Below are positions 1 through 9,154 of a DNA stretch of 64,000 bases, piece by piece; position 1 is the first letter of the stretch, and every line of letters begins with the position of its first letter. The position numbers and the translations under genes were made by a program. Under the pieces are notes generated by a model that searched no databases, was not told where the DNA came from, and saw only the letters and a list, made by a program, of their open reading frames with translations. This DNA is from Brevibacterium sp. RIT 803 (lineage in GTDB: Bacteria > Actinomycetota > Actinomycetes > Actinomycetales > Brevibacteriaceae), in the NCBI RefSeq assembly GCF_016892625.1, contig NZ_JAFEMW010000001.1, positions 124,001 to 188,000 of the forward strand, written 5' to 3'.

Positions 1-2
1 AC

Positions 3-287
3 AACGTTACCCAGGTCAGCTTCCGCCAACGGCTGTGTCCGAAACCCCTTCTCGGACGCATGAACGCCTCGATTCGGTTTCTCGTGTGGGGCCCGATGCC
101 AGTCGGGGCCTTCCTCGGCGGAGCGATCGGACATGCGATCGGGATCGTTCCGACCCTGTGGATCTTCGCCGCTGCAGCCGTGTTCTCCTCGCTGCCCGTC
201 CTCATCTCCCCTCTCATCTCGATGCGCGTCCTTCCGGACTCACTCAATCTGCTCGATGACGATGGGGATGATGATCAGTCGAGCTGA
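3..287 (+). CDS. MFS transporter, C-terminal fragment (5' end outside window)
   Basis: The frame is open from the window edge to a TGA stop at 285-287 and gives the last 94 residues of a membrane protein. The opening stretch with the short motif LLGRMNASIR, followed by two hydrophobic segments (about residues 25-50 and 52-72) and an acidic tail, is what the last two or three helices of actinobacterial major facilitator superfamily exporters look like. The substrate cannot be told from this fragment. It converges on the response regulator gene, whose stop lies 4 bases further on. No terminator hairpin is evident in the gap. Confidence 0.7.
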   Translation, partial: NVTQVSFRQRLCPKPLLGRMNASIRFLVWGPMPVGAFLGGAIGHAIGIVPTLWIFAAAAVFSSLPVLISPLISMRVLPDSLNLLDDDGDDDQSS

Positions 288-291
288 TCCC

Positions 292-948
292 TCAGCCCAC
301 TCCGTAGAGGTGCTCCGGCCTGCCTGTGCTTCCGTATTGGAGTGAGACGGTGACTGCCCGGGACTCGGCCAGTTTGGCTAGGTGGCGCTGGGCAGTCGCG
401 CGGGAGGTGCCCACGACATCAGAGACCTCCATCGCCGTCAGCGAACGATCCGCGCCTTCGAGCGCCTCGAGGATCCGACCGCTGGTCGACGAGCCCGAGC
501 CTTTGGCCGGTGCACTCCCCGGCGAGGAGACGTCATGCAGACTGCGCAGCTGACGTTCGAGCTCCGGCTGGCTGACCTTCTCGCGGTCCCAATAGCGCCT
601 GAAGCGGGCATAGCGCCTGAGGAAATCCTGCAGCTCCTCGGCAGCGAAGGGTTTGATGATATAGGTCATCGCTCCTGCCCGCAGAGCCGAGCGCACCACG
701 TCGGGATCAGCCACAGCCGAGAGCACGATGGCATCGACATCGGTCTCACGGATCAGTTCGACACCGTTGCCTTCGGGCAGAACGTAGTCGGCCAACAGCA
801 GGTCCACATTCTCCTCGGCGATGATCGTGCGCGCGGTACGCAGATCTCTGACCGGTTCCAGGGCGTGGAATCCGGCAACCTCGTTGACGTACCGGCAGTG
901 GATCTGCCCCACATAGAAGTCGTCGTCGAGTACCAGAACGTTGACCAT
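292..948 (-). CDS. CitB/DcuR-family response regulator
   Basis: A 218-residue response regulator. The receiver domain fills residues 1-120: acidic pocket D8-D10, predicted phosphorylation site D54 in LLADYVLPEGNG, S77 and invariant K99 before P100. The C-terminal part (about 160-218) is a winged-helix domain of the CitT/DcuR kind, which bind DNA upstream of carboxylate transport genes. The kinase gene upstream ends in a TGA overlapping an ATG at 951; the next ATG, at 948, has better spacing (5 nt) from GGAG and was chosen. The pair is translationally coupled. Its probable target is the divergent CitMHS transporter, as for CitAB of Corynebacterium (known biology; the link here is inference). 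Confidence 0.88.
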   Translation of the reverse strand: MVNVLVLDDDFYVGQIHCRYVNEVAGFHALEPVRDLRTARTIIAEENVDLLLADYVLPEGNGVELIRETDVDAIVLSAVADPDVVRSALRAGAMTYIIKPFAAEELQDFLRRYARFRRYWDREKVSQPELERQLRSLHDVSSPGSAPAKGSGSSTSGRILEALEGADRSLTAMEVSDVVGTSRATAQRHLAKLAESRAVTVSLQYGSTGRPEHLYGVG

Positions 949-2771
949 CATCTCTCCTTGTCGTCCGCGGATGTCACGTCTGCGGGAATATCGTCTTCGT
1001 GGTTGCCGCCTGTGGAGATGTCGTCGTCCGCATCCTCGCTGAGCACATCGGGCAGGCCCATGGCGAAGCCGGCACCGCCGAGGTCTGGATCGTGGCCGCT
1101 GAGCAGCCACACTCTGCCGTTGTGTCTCCGGGCGGTCCTTCGGCACAGCGCCAGACCGATGCCGTGGCCATGTTCCGGGTCGAGACCGTCGGCGCTGCTG
1201 ATCCCCTCGTCGAAGATGGACTCCGCATCAGCGTCATCGACTCCCCCACCGGAGTCGGTGACGACGGCATGCAGCTCCGGACCGGAGCCGAGCAGCGTCA
1301 CCTCGACTCTGCCGAACACCTCGTCGGTTCGAGAAGCACCCTCAGCATCGCTGCCGCTTGCATTCGTTACCACAGCGCGCACCGCATTGTCGATGAGATT
1401 GCCGAGGATGAGTGTGACGTCCTCGGGCTCCTTCACCCGACCCAGCACCAAGGAATCCGGGGTGACTGCAAGGGTCACACCCGCCTCGGCGGCGGTGGTT
1501 CCCTTCGCCTCGAGCAGCGCACGAAGATACGGGTCTGTGATCACCTCGATGCCTTCGACGGGGGTCGCGATCGGTCCGGTCCGCAGGATCGTGGCGAGGT
1601 AGTTCCGTGCCTCATCGGTGGCCCCTGTGTCGACGAGGCCGAGGACGGTGTGCAGCCGGTTGGCGAACTCGTGGCGCTGAGTGCGCAGGGCCCGAGCCAT
1701 CGACGTCACCGATTCGAGCTGACGGGCCATCGTCAGCACCTGGGTCTCATCGCGCAGGGTGACGACCCCGCCCACGGAGACCCCATCACGGCTCACCCGC
1801 ACAGCCGTGGCCAACAGGATCCGATCGCCGACGGTGACTCTCCGACGCAGGGCACCGTGATCGGGTGCCTCGAGCATCATGCTCCTGATCACCTCAGGTA
1901 CGTCCGCCTGCGAGGCGTTCGCGGCCCCGCCCGTGACCGAGGCCGTGGTGTCCTCGCCTGTGTCGACGCCGTCCTCGTCGGCATCGACATGGGCTATCCC
2001 GAGCAGCTCTTCGGCCGTCGCATTGCTCAGAGTCGGCTCCCCGGATGAGCTGAAGGCCAGAACACCGTCGTCGAGGCCGCGCAGAACTGCACCCTGATCA
2101 CGTGCCATCTCCGCGAGTTCCTCGGGACCCACGCCCAGAGTCTCGCGGCGCAGCCTGCGCCCCAGAGCAAGCGAGGCGATCACGCCGATGGCCAGGGCGA
2201 GGACGGTGACAGAGCCGAGCACGAGGAATTCTCGTCGCAGGTCGGCATCAAGCACCGAGGCGTGGATGCCGACTGAGACCTGTCCGACGACAGTCTCATC
2301 ATCGGAGGAGGAATAGATCGGCACCTTCGCCCGCACGGTCTCGCCGAGGGTTCCGCGCTCATGGCTGATGTTCTCCCGCCCGGCCAGTGCATCATCCGGG
2401 GAAGTCGACACATGCTTGCCGATATTGTCCCGGTCCGGGTGGGTCAGTCGGATTCCACGATCGTCGGTGATGACCGCGAAGACGATGCCCGAAGAGTCCC
2501 TCAGGTCGTCGGTGATCGTGATCAGCGCCGAAGTGATCGCGTCATCAGGCTCCTGTGCATGTTCGGCCGAAGCCCGAGTCGCGCCCCTCCTCACCTCTGG
2601 ATCGATCGCCAGCGTCCGCGCCGTCGCCAGGGCCTTGGTCTCGGTGACCTCGGTGACCGAGCGCGCACCCATCCAGGCGAAGACTCCGGTCACCAGCGCC
2701 AGCGTCACCACAATGACCGCGAGCTGGCTGAGCAGCACACGGCGTGAGAAGGATCGGGTGGGACGTCGCAC
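948..2771 (-). CDS. CitA/DcuS-family sensor histidine kinase
   Basis: A 607-residue membrane sensor kinase. Transmembrane helix 1 is at residues 11-35, followed by an extracytoplasmic PAS-like (PDC/CitA-type) sensor domain at about 40-180, helix 2 at 182-205, a cytoplasmic PAS domain (about 225-345), the phospho-acceptor H367 in QRHEFANRLH, and a HATPase domain with N-box GNLIDNAV and G-boxes DSGGGVD and GHGIGLAL. This architecture is that of CitA/DcuS/DctS kinases, which sense extracellular C4-dicarboxylates or citrate. A loop of Asp/Glu/Thr at about 262-290 interrupts the cytoplasmic PAS. The start is GTG at 2771 and no good Shine-Dalgarno precedes it. The neighbouring citrate transporter makes citrate the likeliest ligand. 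Confidence 0.88.
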   Translation of the reverse strand: MRRPTRSFSRRVLLSQLAVIVVTLALVTGVFAWMGARSVTEVTETKALATARTLAIDPEVRRGATRASAEHAQEPDDAITSALITITDDLRDSSGIVFAVITDDRGIRLTHPDRDNIGKHVSTSPDDALAGRENISHERGTLGETVRAKVPIYSSSDDETVVGQVSVGIHASVLDADLRREFLVLGSVTVLALAIGVIASLALGRRLRRETLGVGPEELAEMARDQGAVLRGLDDGVLAFSSSGEPTLSNATAEELLGIAHVDADEDGVDTGEDTTASVTGGAANASQADVPEVIRSMMLEAPDHGALRRRVTVGDRILLATAVRVSRDGVSVGGVVTLRDETQVLTMARQLESVTSMARALRTQRHEFANRLHTVLGLVDTGATDEARNYLATILRTGPIATPVEGIEVITDPYLRALLEAKGTTAAEAGVTLAVTPDSLVLGRVKEPEDVTLILGNLIDNAVRAVVTNASGSDAEGASRTDEVFGRVEVTLLGSGPELHAVVTDSGGGVDDADAESIFDEGISSADGLDPEHGHGIGLALCRRTARRHNGRVWLLSGHDPDLGGAGFAMGLPDVLSEDADDDISTGGNHEDDIPADVTSADDKER

Positions 2772-2913
2772 CGACCCACACTAACCACGCATGAGCGAAA
2801 TGCGCAAAAGGTGCCGAAAAGGCAGAACGTGTTCAGTGCACACAAACGCGCGCCGCAGCAGAACGCGATCTAAGGTGTATCGGGCATCACATCCGCCTTC
2901 ATAGGAGAAGCAC

Positions 2914-4401
2914 GTGCTCGTAGTTCTCGGTTTCGCAATGATCATCGTCTTCATGACGCTGATCATGACGAAGCGACTCTCACCGATCCTGGCGCTGATC
3001 ATCGTCCCGACCGTGTTCGGACTGTTCACCGGCGCAGGGCTGGGAATCGGCGAAATGGTCATGGACGCCATCGCGGACATGTCGTCGACGGCAGCGCTGC
3101 TGCTCTTCGCCATCATCTACTTCGGCATCATGATCGACGTCGGACTCTTCGACAAGCTCGTCGAGTTCATCCTCAGGGTCGCAGGCAACGATCCCGTCAA
3201 AGTCGTCATGGGCACCGCCCTGCTGACCGGAGCGGTCTCCCTCGACGGCGACGGATCGACGACGTTCATCGTCGTCACCGCCGCAATGCTGCCGATCTAC
3301 CAGCGCCTTGAGATGTCGCCCGTGGTGCTGACCTGCGTCGCGGGACTGATCAACGGCACTCTCAACATCGTCCCCTGGGGCGGTCCGACGGCACGCGCCT
3401 CCTCTGCCCTGCAGATCGATGCCAACGAGATCTTCGCACCGATGGTCCCGGCTCTCGCTGCGGGCCTGCTGGTGTGCTTCGTCTTCGCCTACTTCCTCGG
3501 CATCTCCGAACGACGCCGTCTTGCCAAGAACGGTGTGGCCTGGGTCGATGAGTCCAGTTCGGGATCGAAGCGCTCCGACCTCGTCGGTGCCGTGGCCCGC
3601 TCGAGCACGGGTTCAGCTTCTGGTCCCAGCACCGGGTCCTCGGCGGGATCCGATCACGGCGCGCCAGCCTGGGCGGGATCATCGCTCGCGGAGACCGCGG
3701 GTGCCCATGACGGCTCAGAAGCCGGTTCCGGTTCCGGTTCCGCTCTGACCGACACCGCGCTCGACCCCAACCGAGCAACGCTGCGTCCCAAGCTCTTCTG
3801 GTTCAACCTGACACTGACCGTGGCCGTGATGGTCATGCTCATCGCCGACCTGCTGCCCCTGCCCTACCTGTTCATGATCGCCATGGTCATCGCCCTCATG
3901 GTCAACTTCCCGAATATCAAGGCGCAGCAGGAAGAGCTGGCTTCGCACGCCTCGGCGATCATCGCCGTGGTCGCCATGGTCATGGCCGCCGGCGTTCTCA
4001 CCGGCATCATGAGCGGCACCGGCATGGTCGACGCCATGGCCGAGTGGCTCGTCGATGTCATTCCGACATCCATGGGCCCCTACATGGCCGTCATCACCGG
4101 GCTGCTCTCGATCCCGATGACGTTCTTCATGAGCAATGACGCCTTCTACTTCGGCATCCTTCCCGTGTTGGCCGAAACCGCCAGTCACTTCGGCATCTCC
4201 GCGGCTGATATGGCCCGAGCCTCCATCACGGGCCAGCCGGTGCACATGCAGTCACCGCTGGTGCCCGCGATCCTGCTCCTCGTCTCACTCTCGGGAGTCG
4301 AACTCGGAGACCACCACAAGAAAGTCCTGTGGCGTGCCCTCATCGTGTCCCTGGTGATGCTGACCGTCGGCGTCCTCATCGGCGTCATCGCCATCGGATA
4401 G
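2914..4401 (+). CDS. CitMHS-family citrate:cation/proton symporter
   Basis: A 495-residue polytopic membrane protein. Features of the CitMHS family include an N-terminal helix pair, FGIMIDVGLFD near residue 70, the SLDGDGSTTF motif near 110, the PWGGPTARA motif near 155, and near the C-terminus MSNDAFYFG and a QSPLVPA segment. Members take up citrate complexed with Mg2+ or Ca2+. The start is GTG at 2914, 6 nt after AGGAG. The halves are joined by an unusually long hydrophilic loop (about residues 208-288) rich in Ser, Gly and Ala. It is divergent from the CitA/CitB pair, so a shared promoter region at 2772-2913 is likely. The exact metal-citrate preference cannot be read from the sequence. 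Confidence 0.88.
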   Translation: MLVVLGFAMIIVFMTLIMTKRLSPILALIIVPTVFGLFTGAGLGIGEMVMDAIADMSSTAALLLFAIIYFGIMIDVGLFDKLVEFILRVAGNDPVKVVMGTALLTGAVSLDGDGSTTFIVVTAAMLPIYQRLEMSPVVLTCVAGLINGTLNIVPWGGPTARASSALQIDANEIFAPMVPALAAGLLVCFVFAYFLGISERRRLAKNGVAWVDESSSGSKRSDLVGAVARSSTGSASGPSTGSSAGSDHGAPAWAGSSLAETAGAHDGSEAGSGSGSALTDTALDPNRATLRPKLFWFNLTLTVAVMVMLIADLLPLPYLFMIAMVIALMVNFPNIKAQQEELASHASAIIAVVAMVMAAGVLTGIMSGTGMVDAMAEWLVDVIPTSMGPYMAVITGLLSIPMTFFMSNDAFYFGILPVLAETASHFGISAADMARASITGQPVHMQSPLVPAILLLVSLSGVELGDHHKKVLWRALIVSLVMLTVGVLIGVIAIG

Positions 4402-4414
4402 GACCACGACCGAC

Positions 4415-4876
4415 ATGACTGATTTCTACTCAGCCCCTCGTCACCGCTTCCCGGCTCCCTCGCTGCGGGTAGCGGCCTCGGCCGGCATCGACGATGCCCA
4501 GGCCACGGTCATCCTGGCCTACCGGTCGGATTCCTCCACGGCACTCCTCGAGCAGGCGATCGCCGGCGCCCGGCGAGAGAACGCGGCTGTGCGCGCTGTC
4601 CACTTCGAATCGGATACGACGACCGCTCCGTCGACCGGTGCCCTGTCTCAGACGAAGGAGCTGGCCGATCGGCTCGCCGAGGCGGACCTCGAGTTCGAGA
4701 TCCAACGCGCCGATTCCGATGTGGCCTCCCAAATCATCGACCTCGCCGAGGCATGGCAGGCGAAGCTCATCGTGTTGCCCTCCAAGCGCCGCTCCCCCGT
4801 GGTCAAGCTGCTTCTGGGCTCAAGCACGCAGAGGGTGATCCTCGAGGCAGAGTGCCCGGTGCTCATCGTCAAGTAG
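4415..4876 (+). CDS. Universal stress protein (UspA family)
   Basis: A 153-residue single-domain Usp protein: an N-terminal beta strand with VILAYRSD, and a C-terminal ATP-binding signature ending GSSTQRVILEAECPVLIVK, matching the usual G-2x-G-9x-G(S/T) region in reduced form. Such proteins bind ATP and are induced by stress. It starts 13 bases after the citrate transporter stop and probably shares its transcript, a common pairing of small Usp proteins with transporters. A partner or regulatory role on the transporter is possible but not shown by the sequence. Confidence 0.85.
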   Translation: MTDFYSAPRHRFPAPSLRVAASAGIDDAQATVILAYRSDSSTALLEQAIAGARRENAAVRAVHFESDTTTAPSTGALSQTKELADRLAEADLEFEIQRADSDVASQIIDLAEAWQAKLIVLPSKRRSPVVKLLLGSSTQRVILEAECPVLIVK

Positions 4877-4928
4877 CGCGGCACCTACTCACGCAGCGTC
4901 CTCCAGCGGCCGCAGCAGACCGGGTGCC

Positions 4929-6401
4929 TCACCGCGTCAACAGGTCCCGGGCTCCTGCACCGGTGAGTGAGGCGTCGAGGAGTTCGATCGTGTGTGCGCT
5001 CGGCAGTGTGGCCTCTCCCTGTCGGCGAAGCGCGTCGGTGACCTGCAGCAGACAGCCGGGATTGCCGGTGACGACGATATCGGCTCCGGTGGCGGCGATG
5101 TTCGTGGCCTTCTTGTCCCCCAGTTCGCGGGCTGCCTCAGGGCGCACCAGGTTGTAGATTCCGGCCGAGCCGCAGCAGGTGTCGGCGTCCTTGATCGCAG
5201 CCAGTTCGACCCCGGGGATCTGCCCCAGCAGCTCACGTGGCGGGTTGCGCACACCTTGGGCATGGGAGAGGTGGCAGGCGTCGTGGTAGGCCACACGCAG
5301 CCCACCGCCGGCCACCGGGTGCCGTGGGGCGCTGGGTCCGAGTTCGACAAGGATCTCGGTCACGTCCCTGACCTTGTCCGCCAGCCCCTTCGCGCGCTGA
5401 GCGTAGGCGGGATCATCGGCGAGGATGTCGGCGTACTCCTTCATCGTCGAACCGCAGCCTGCGGAGTTGACGACCAGATAGTCCACGTCCGCCGAGGTGA
5501 ATGTGTCCACGATTCTGCGTGCGAAGTCCTCGCCCTCTTCGCTGCGCCCGGCATGGACGGACAGGGCACCGCAGCAGCCCTGTGACTGGGGCACCACGAC
5601 CTCGCATCCTTCCATGTTGAGAACACGCACCGTTGCGGCGTTGACCTGGGGGTAGAAGGTCCGCTGCACACATCCCAGCAGCATCCCCACCCGCGACCGG
5701 ACAGGCAGACTTTCGCCCTCGGCCGTACGCGGCGGGTTCGACGCTGGAATGGTGACCTTCTTGGTCACCGGCGGTGCGATGGCCTCCATCGTGGCCAGAG
5801 TCGGTGAGAGCTTCTCGAGGATCTTGGATTTGCGGATGACCGAGGACAGTCCCGTCCGCTGGTAGAGCTTGAGGGGTGCCAACATGGTCCGGAGACGATC
5901 GGGATACGGGAACAGCTGGAAGATCGCCTCCCGCAGCGCAACCTCACCGCGGCTGCGATGCTGTTTGCCGTTGCGTTCGACCTGTCCGCGGGTGGCTTCG
6001 ATGAGCTTGTCGTACTGGACTCCTGACGGGCAGGCGCTGACGCAGGCCATGCAACCCAGACAGGCGTCGAAGTGTTCGACCATGGACGCACTCATCGGCC
6101 CCTCCTCCAGGCCCTTCTCCATGAGGTAGATGCGTCCGCGCGGTGAGTCCTCCTCATTTCCCCACAGCTGGTAGGTCGGGCAGGCGGGAAGGCAGAAGCC
6201 GCAGTGGACGCAGTCGGCGATGAGACTCGGGTCCGGCGGGTTGAAGACGTCGAAGGCAGAGTGGTCCATGGTCGGCGGAGCCATCTCCATCGTTGCCTGA
6301 CCCCCGGTCGCCATCGTGGCCTCCAGCGGTGTCGGGCCGGTCGCTTCACTGGGCGCTCCGCCGCCTTGGCAGCCTCCTGCGCCACCGCAATCGCATGACA
6401 T
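4929..6401 (-). CDS. glcF: Glycolate oxidase iron-sulfur subunit GlcF
   Basis: A 490-residue protein with two 4Fe-4S ferredoxin motifs, CVHCGFCLPACP and CLGCMACVSACP, then two CCG domains (GCCGALSVHAG; CCGSAGIYN), the layout of GlcF, which passes electrons from GlcD/GlcE to the membrane quinone pool during oxidation of glycolate to glyoxylate. The start ATG at 6401 overlaps the glcE stop (TGATG) and has AGGAGG 6 nt upstream. The N-terminus carries a Cys/Gly-rich leader (four Cys in the first 12 residues) and a Met/Ala/Thr-rich linker that ordinary GlcF lacks. It is the last gene of the aceB-glcD-glcE-glcF run. Confidence 0.92.
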   Translation of the reverse strand: MSCDCGGAGGCQGGGAPSEATGPTPLEATMATGGQATMEMAPPTMDHSAFDVFNPPDPSLIADCVHCGFCLPACPTYQLWGNEEDSPRGRIYLMEKGLEEGPMSASMVEHFDACLGCMACVSACPSGVQYDKLIEATRGQVERNGKQHRSRGEVALREAIFQLFPYPDRLRTMLAPLKLYQRTGLSSVIRKSKILEKLSPTLATMEAIAPPVTKKVTIPASNPPRTAEGESLPVRSRVGMLLGCVQRTFYPQVNAATVRVLNMEGCEVVVPQSQGCCGALSVHAGRSEEGEDFARRIVDTFTSADVDYLVVNSAGCGSTMKEYADILADDPAYAQRAKGLADKVRDVTEILVELGPSAPRHPVAGGGLRVAYHDACHLSHAQGVRNPPRELLGQIPGVELAAIKDADTCCGSAGIYNLVRPEAARELGDKKATNIAATGADIVVTGNPGCLLQVTDALRRQGEATLPSAHTIELLDASLTGAGARDLLTR

Positions 6402-7552
6402 CACAGTCCTCCTATTCCACGTCCGGGTGAGAGCAGACCGTTCGGATCGAACTGGTCCTTGATGGTGGCCATGAGCGCGAACCCTGGGATCTCGCCCCAA
6501 GCGTCGATCTCGTTCCACACTGCGGGCGGTGCGCACAGCACAGTCGCAATCAGCTGCTTCCGGTCCCAGGTCCGCAGGTGCTCGAGGACCACCCGTGTCG
6601 CGATCGCAGGGTCCATGTCGGGGGCGCCGACGCCGAGGTCGAAGACTCCCATGGCGGACCCGCGCAGCTGGATCGGATAGCCGATGGCGTCTTCGAGTCG
6701 GGCGATCTGAGCCACCAGCTCCGGCACCAGCGCCGGTGAGACCGAGGCCCGTATCGTCACGGGGGCCTGAGCTCGCCGTGCCCACCAGCTCGGTTCGATG
6801 CCCGCCTTCGCACCGGAGTAGGCCGCGATGATCTGCCGGGTTCGGGACTCGACCGACTCCGGGAGTCCTTCGACCATGACGACGGTCGTGGCCTCTGCAC
6901 CAGGCGACCGGTCGATTTCGACCGCCGCCGGCGCGATCTGGGAGCCGAGGATGCCCAGCGCGGCCTCGGCGCCGGGAATCTCGACGTAACCCTGGGTTTC
7001 CGGCTTCGGGTACAGCCGGATCGCTGCGCTGGCGATGATCCCCAGCGTGCCCCAGGATCCGGTCATGAGCTTCGACAGGTCGTAGCCGGCCACGTTCTTC
7101 ACCACCTTGCCACCGGCCTTCGCGATGGTGCCGTCGGCGAGGACGACGGTGACGCCGAGGACGACCTCACGCAGCGGCAGACGGCCGATTCGCCGTGGCC
7201 CCACGGCTCTGGTTGCGATGGCGCCGCCCAGCGTCGACCCGGAGTCGATCCGATCCGCAGGAAAGTCCGAGAGGAGTTCCTGGGCACCGGTTTCGGCGAC
7301 GTCCTTGAGATCGGCGATCGTCGCACCTGCCTCGGCGACGAGAATGAGGTCTCCAGGAGAATGTTCGATCACCCGGTTGAGCCCGGTCATGTCGATGAGG
7401 AGACCCGGTGTCTCACCCGGCGGGTGGTCGTCGAGGGCTGTCCCGCCGCCGCAGACGGCGACGCTGTGTCCGTCTCGGTGTGCATTCGACATGATCTCGG
7501 AGAGCTCCTCGACGCTCTCGGGTCGAGCGAACCTGGGAAGTTCCTCGGTCAA
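6401..7552 (-). CDS. glcE: Glycolate oxidase FAD-binding subunit GlcE
   Basis: A 383-residue FAD_binding_4 protein: CGGGTALDD near residue 35, SGSTLGGAIATRAVGPRR near 105, and GKVVKNVAGYDLSKL near 145, all typical of GlcE. It forms the flavin module of glycolate oxidase with GlcD. I place the start at TTG 7552, which overlaps the glcD stop (TTTTGA) and follows GGAG by 5 nt; a longer upstream frame exists but lacks a ribosome-binding site. The overlap suggests translational coupling, and stoichiometric synthesis with GlcD. Confidence 0.9.
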   Translation of the reverse strand: MTEELPRFARPESVEELSEIMSNAHRDGHSVAVCGGGTALDDHPPGETPGLLIDMTGLNRVIEHSPGDLILVAEAGATIADLKDVAETGAQELLSDFPADRIDSGSTLGGAIATRAVGPRRIGRLPLREVVLGVTVVLADGTIAKAGGKVVKNVAGYDLSKLMTGSWGTLGIIASAAIRLYPKPETQGYVEIPGAEAALGILGSQIAPAAVEIDRSPGAEATTVVMVEGLPESVESRTRQIIAAYSGAKAGIEPSWWARRAQAPVTIRASVSPALVPELVAQIARLEDAIGYPIQLRGSAMGVFDLGVGAPDMDPAIATRVVLEHLRTWDRKQLIATVLCAPPAVWNEIDAWGEIPGFALMATIKDQFDPNGLLSPGRGIGGL

Positions 7553-9015
7553 AACAGCTCCGCCTTTCCTGCCGCCTGGAGGGGATGCTCCCCCGATGTT
7601 CGCCGAGGTGGTTCCCCGCACAGTCGTGGTGTCGGGAACACCTTTCCCGGGTTGGACAGATAGTCCGGGTCGAAGGCACAGCGCAGGATCTGCATCGTGT
7701 CCAGATCCTCATTCGTGAACATGCGCGGCATGAACTTGGCCTTGTCGGATCCGACCCCGTGTTCGCCTGTGATCGAACCGCCTTCGCTCAGGCACAGGTC
7801 GAGGATCCGACCCGAAGCGGTCTCGGCCAACTCGGTCTGGCCCTCGATGCTGCCATCGAAGAGCACAAGCGGATGCAGGTTGCCGTCGCCGGCGTGGAAG
7901 ACGTTGGCGACGCGCACGCCGCATTCCTCCGCGATCGTCGAGATCGATGCCAGGACGGGCCCGAGCCGCGACCGTGGGATGACTCCGTCCTGGACGATGT
8001 AGTCGGGGCTGATCCGGCCGACAGCAGCGAACGCCGATTTCCGGCCCTTCCAGATCAGACCGCGTTCGACATCGTCGACGGCGACGCGAACCTCACCGGC
8101 ACCGTGGTCCTTCGCTCTGGCGATAACCGTCTCCCGTTCGAGATCGACGTCGATGGCCGGCCCGTCGAGTTCGACGACGAGGACGGCACCTGCACCGTCT
8201 GGATAGTTGCAGGCCACGGCCTTCTCTGCGGCCTCGATGGCCAATGCGTCCATCATCTCGATCGCGGCGGGCATGATCCCCGCGGAGATGATGTCGCTGA
8301 CCGCCTCCCCTGCCGCATCAGTCGACTCGAACCCGATGAGCAGCGTCTCCACGGCCTCGGGCAGCCGGGTCAGACGCACGGTCACCTCGGTGACGACCCC
8401 CAGCGTCCCCTCTGATCCGCAGAGCACGCCGAGGAGGTCGAAGCCGGGGTATTCGGGGGCCTGTCCCCCGATGTCGACGATGTCGCCCTGGGCGGTGACG
8501 AGGGTGAGGCCTGTGACGTGGTTGGTGGTGAAACCGTATTTGAGGCAGTGGGCACCGCCGGAGTTCTCTGCGACGTTGCCTCCGATCGAGCACACGCTCT
8601 GGCTCGAGGGATCCGGGGCGAAATAGTAGCCGTCGGGGTTGGCCTCATTGGAGAGATTGAGGTTGATGACGCCTGGCTGCACGATCGCGCGCTGGGCGGC
8701 AGGGTCGATGTCGAGGATGTCCCTCATCGTCGACATGACGATGAGCACGCCTTCTGCGTGCGGCTGGGCCCCACCGGAGAGCCCGGTGCCCGAACCGCGG
8801 GCGACGAAGGGGACGTCGAACTCGTGGCAGGCACGCACGGTCAGGGCCACCTCGGCGGTGGAGGTGACGCGGATGACCAGCGCTGGGACGGTCCTGTGCA
8901 CTGCCAGACCGTCGCACTCGTAAGTCTTGCGCTCGTTCTCGTCGGTGACGATCGCCCCTGGTGGCAAATGTGGTTCGATCCGTGTGAGGACCGATTCGAT
9001 TCTGCTCATGTCCAC
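7549..9015 (-). CDS. glcD: Glycolate oxidase catalytic FAD subunit GlcD
   Basis: A 488-residue flavoprotein of the GlcD/vanillyl-alcohol-oxidase superfamily. The FAD domain has ARGSGTGLSGGA near residue 72 and GNVAENSGGAHCLKYG near 145; the C-terminal cap ends with the histidine-rich FHAGDGNLHP and GEHGVG motifs. It oxidises glycolate to glyoxylate. D-lactate is an alternative substrate for this family. The start is GTG at 9015, 5 nt after AAGGAGG; ATG at 9009 is a second possibility. It lies 3' of the malate synthase gene, separated by a 50-nt hairpin. Confidence 0.9.
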   Translation of the reverse strand: MDMSRIESVLTRIEPHLPPGAIVTDENERKTYECDGLAVHRTVPALVIRVTSTAEVALTVRACHEFDVPFVARGSGTGLSGGAQPHAEGVLIVMSTMRDILDIDPAAQRAIVQPGVINLNLSNEANPDGYYFAPDPSSQSVCSIGGNVAENSGGAHCLKYGFTTNHVTGLTLVTAQGDIVDIGGQAPEYPGFDLLGVLCGSEGTLGVVTEVTVRLTRLPEAVETLLIGFESTDAAGEAVSDIISAGIMPAAIEMMDALAIEAAEKAVACNYPDGAGAVLVVELDGPAIDVDLERETVIARAKDHGAGEVRVAVDDVERGLIWKGRKSAFAAVGRISPDYIVQDGVIPRSRLGPVLASISTIAEECGVRVANVFHAGDGNLHPLVLFDGSIEGQTELAETASGRILDLCLSEGGSITGEHGVGSDKAKFMPRMFTNEDLDTMQILRCAFDPDYLSNPGKVFPTPRLCGEPPRRTSGEHPLQAAGKAELF

Positions 9016-9051
9016 TCCCGCCTCCTTGCGTCGATGGTGTCGAGCTTAGCG

Positions 9052-9101
9052 AAGAACGCCGTCGAAAATGTGCTCCGCGGCACATTTTCGACGGCGTTCT
9101 T
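9052..9101. terminator. Perfect 22-bp inverted repeat between aceB and glcD
   Basis: Arms at 9052-9073 and 9080-9101 are perfectly complementary (22 bp) around a 6-nt loop TCCGCG. No run of T follows on the minus strand. It lies between two co-directional genes, after the malate synthase stop at 9155 and before glcD at 9015, so it can act as an intergenic terminator, attenuator or mRNA-end stabiliser that separates aceB from glc expression. Confidence 0.7.
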
Positions 9102-9154
9102 ACGTGGTGAGACTCCTGAGCCGCGCAGATTCAGGGCCTGCACGGTCCTGCCTG

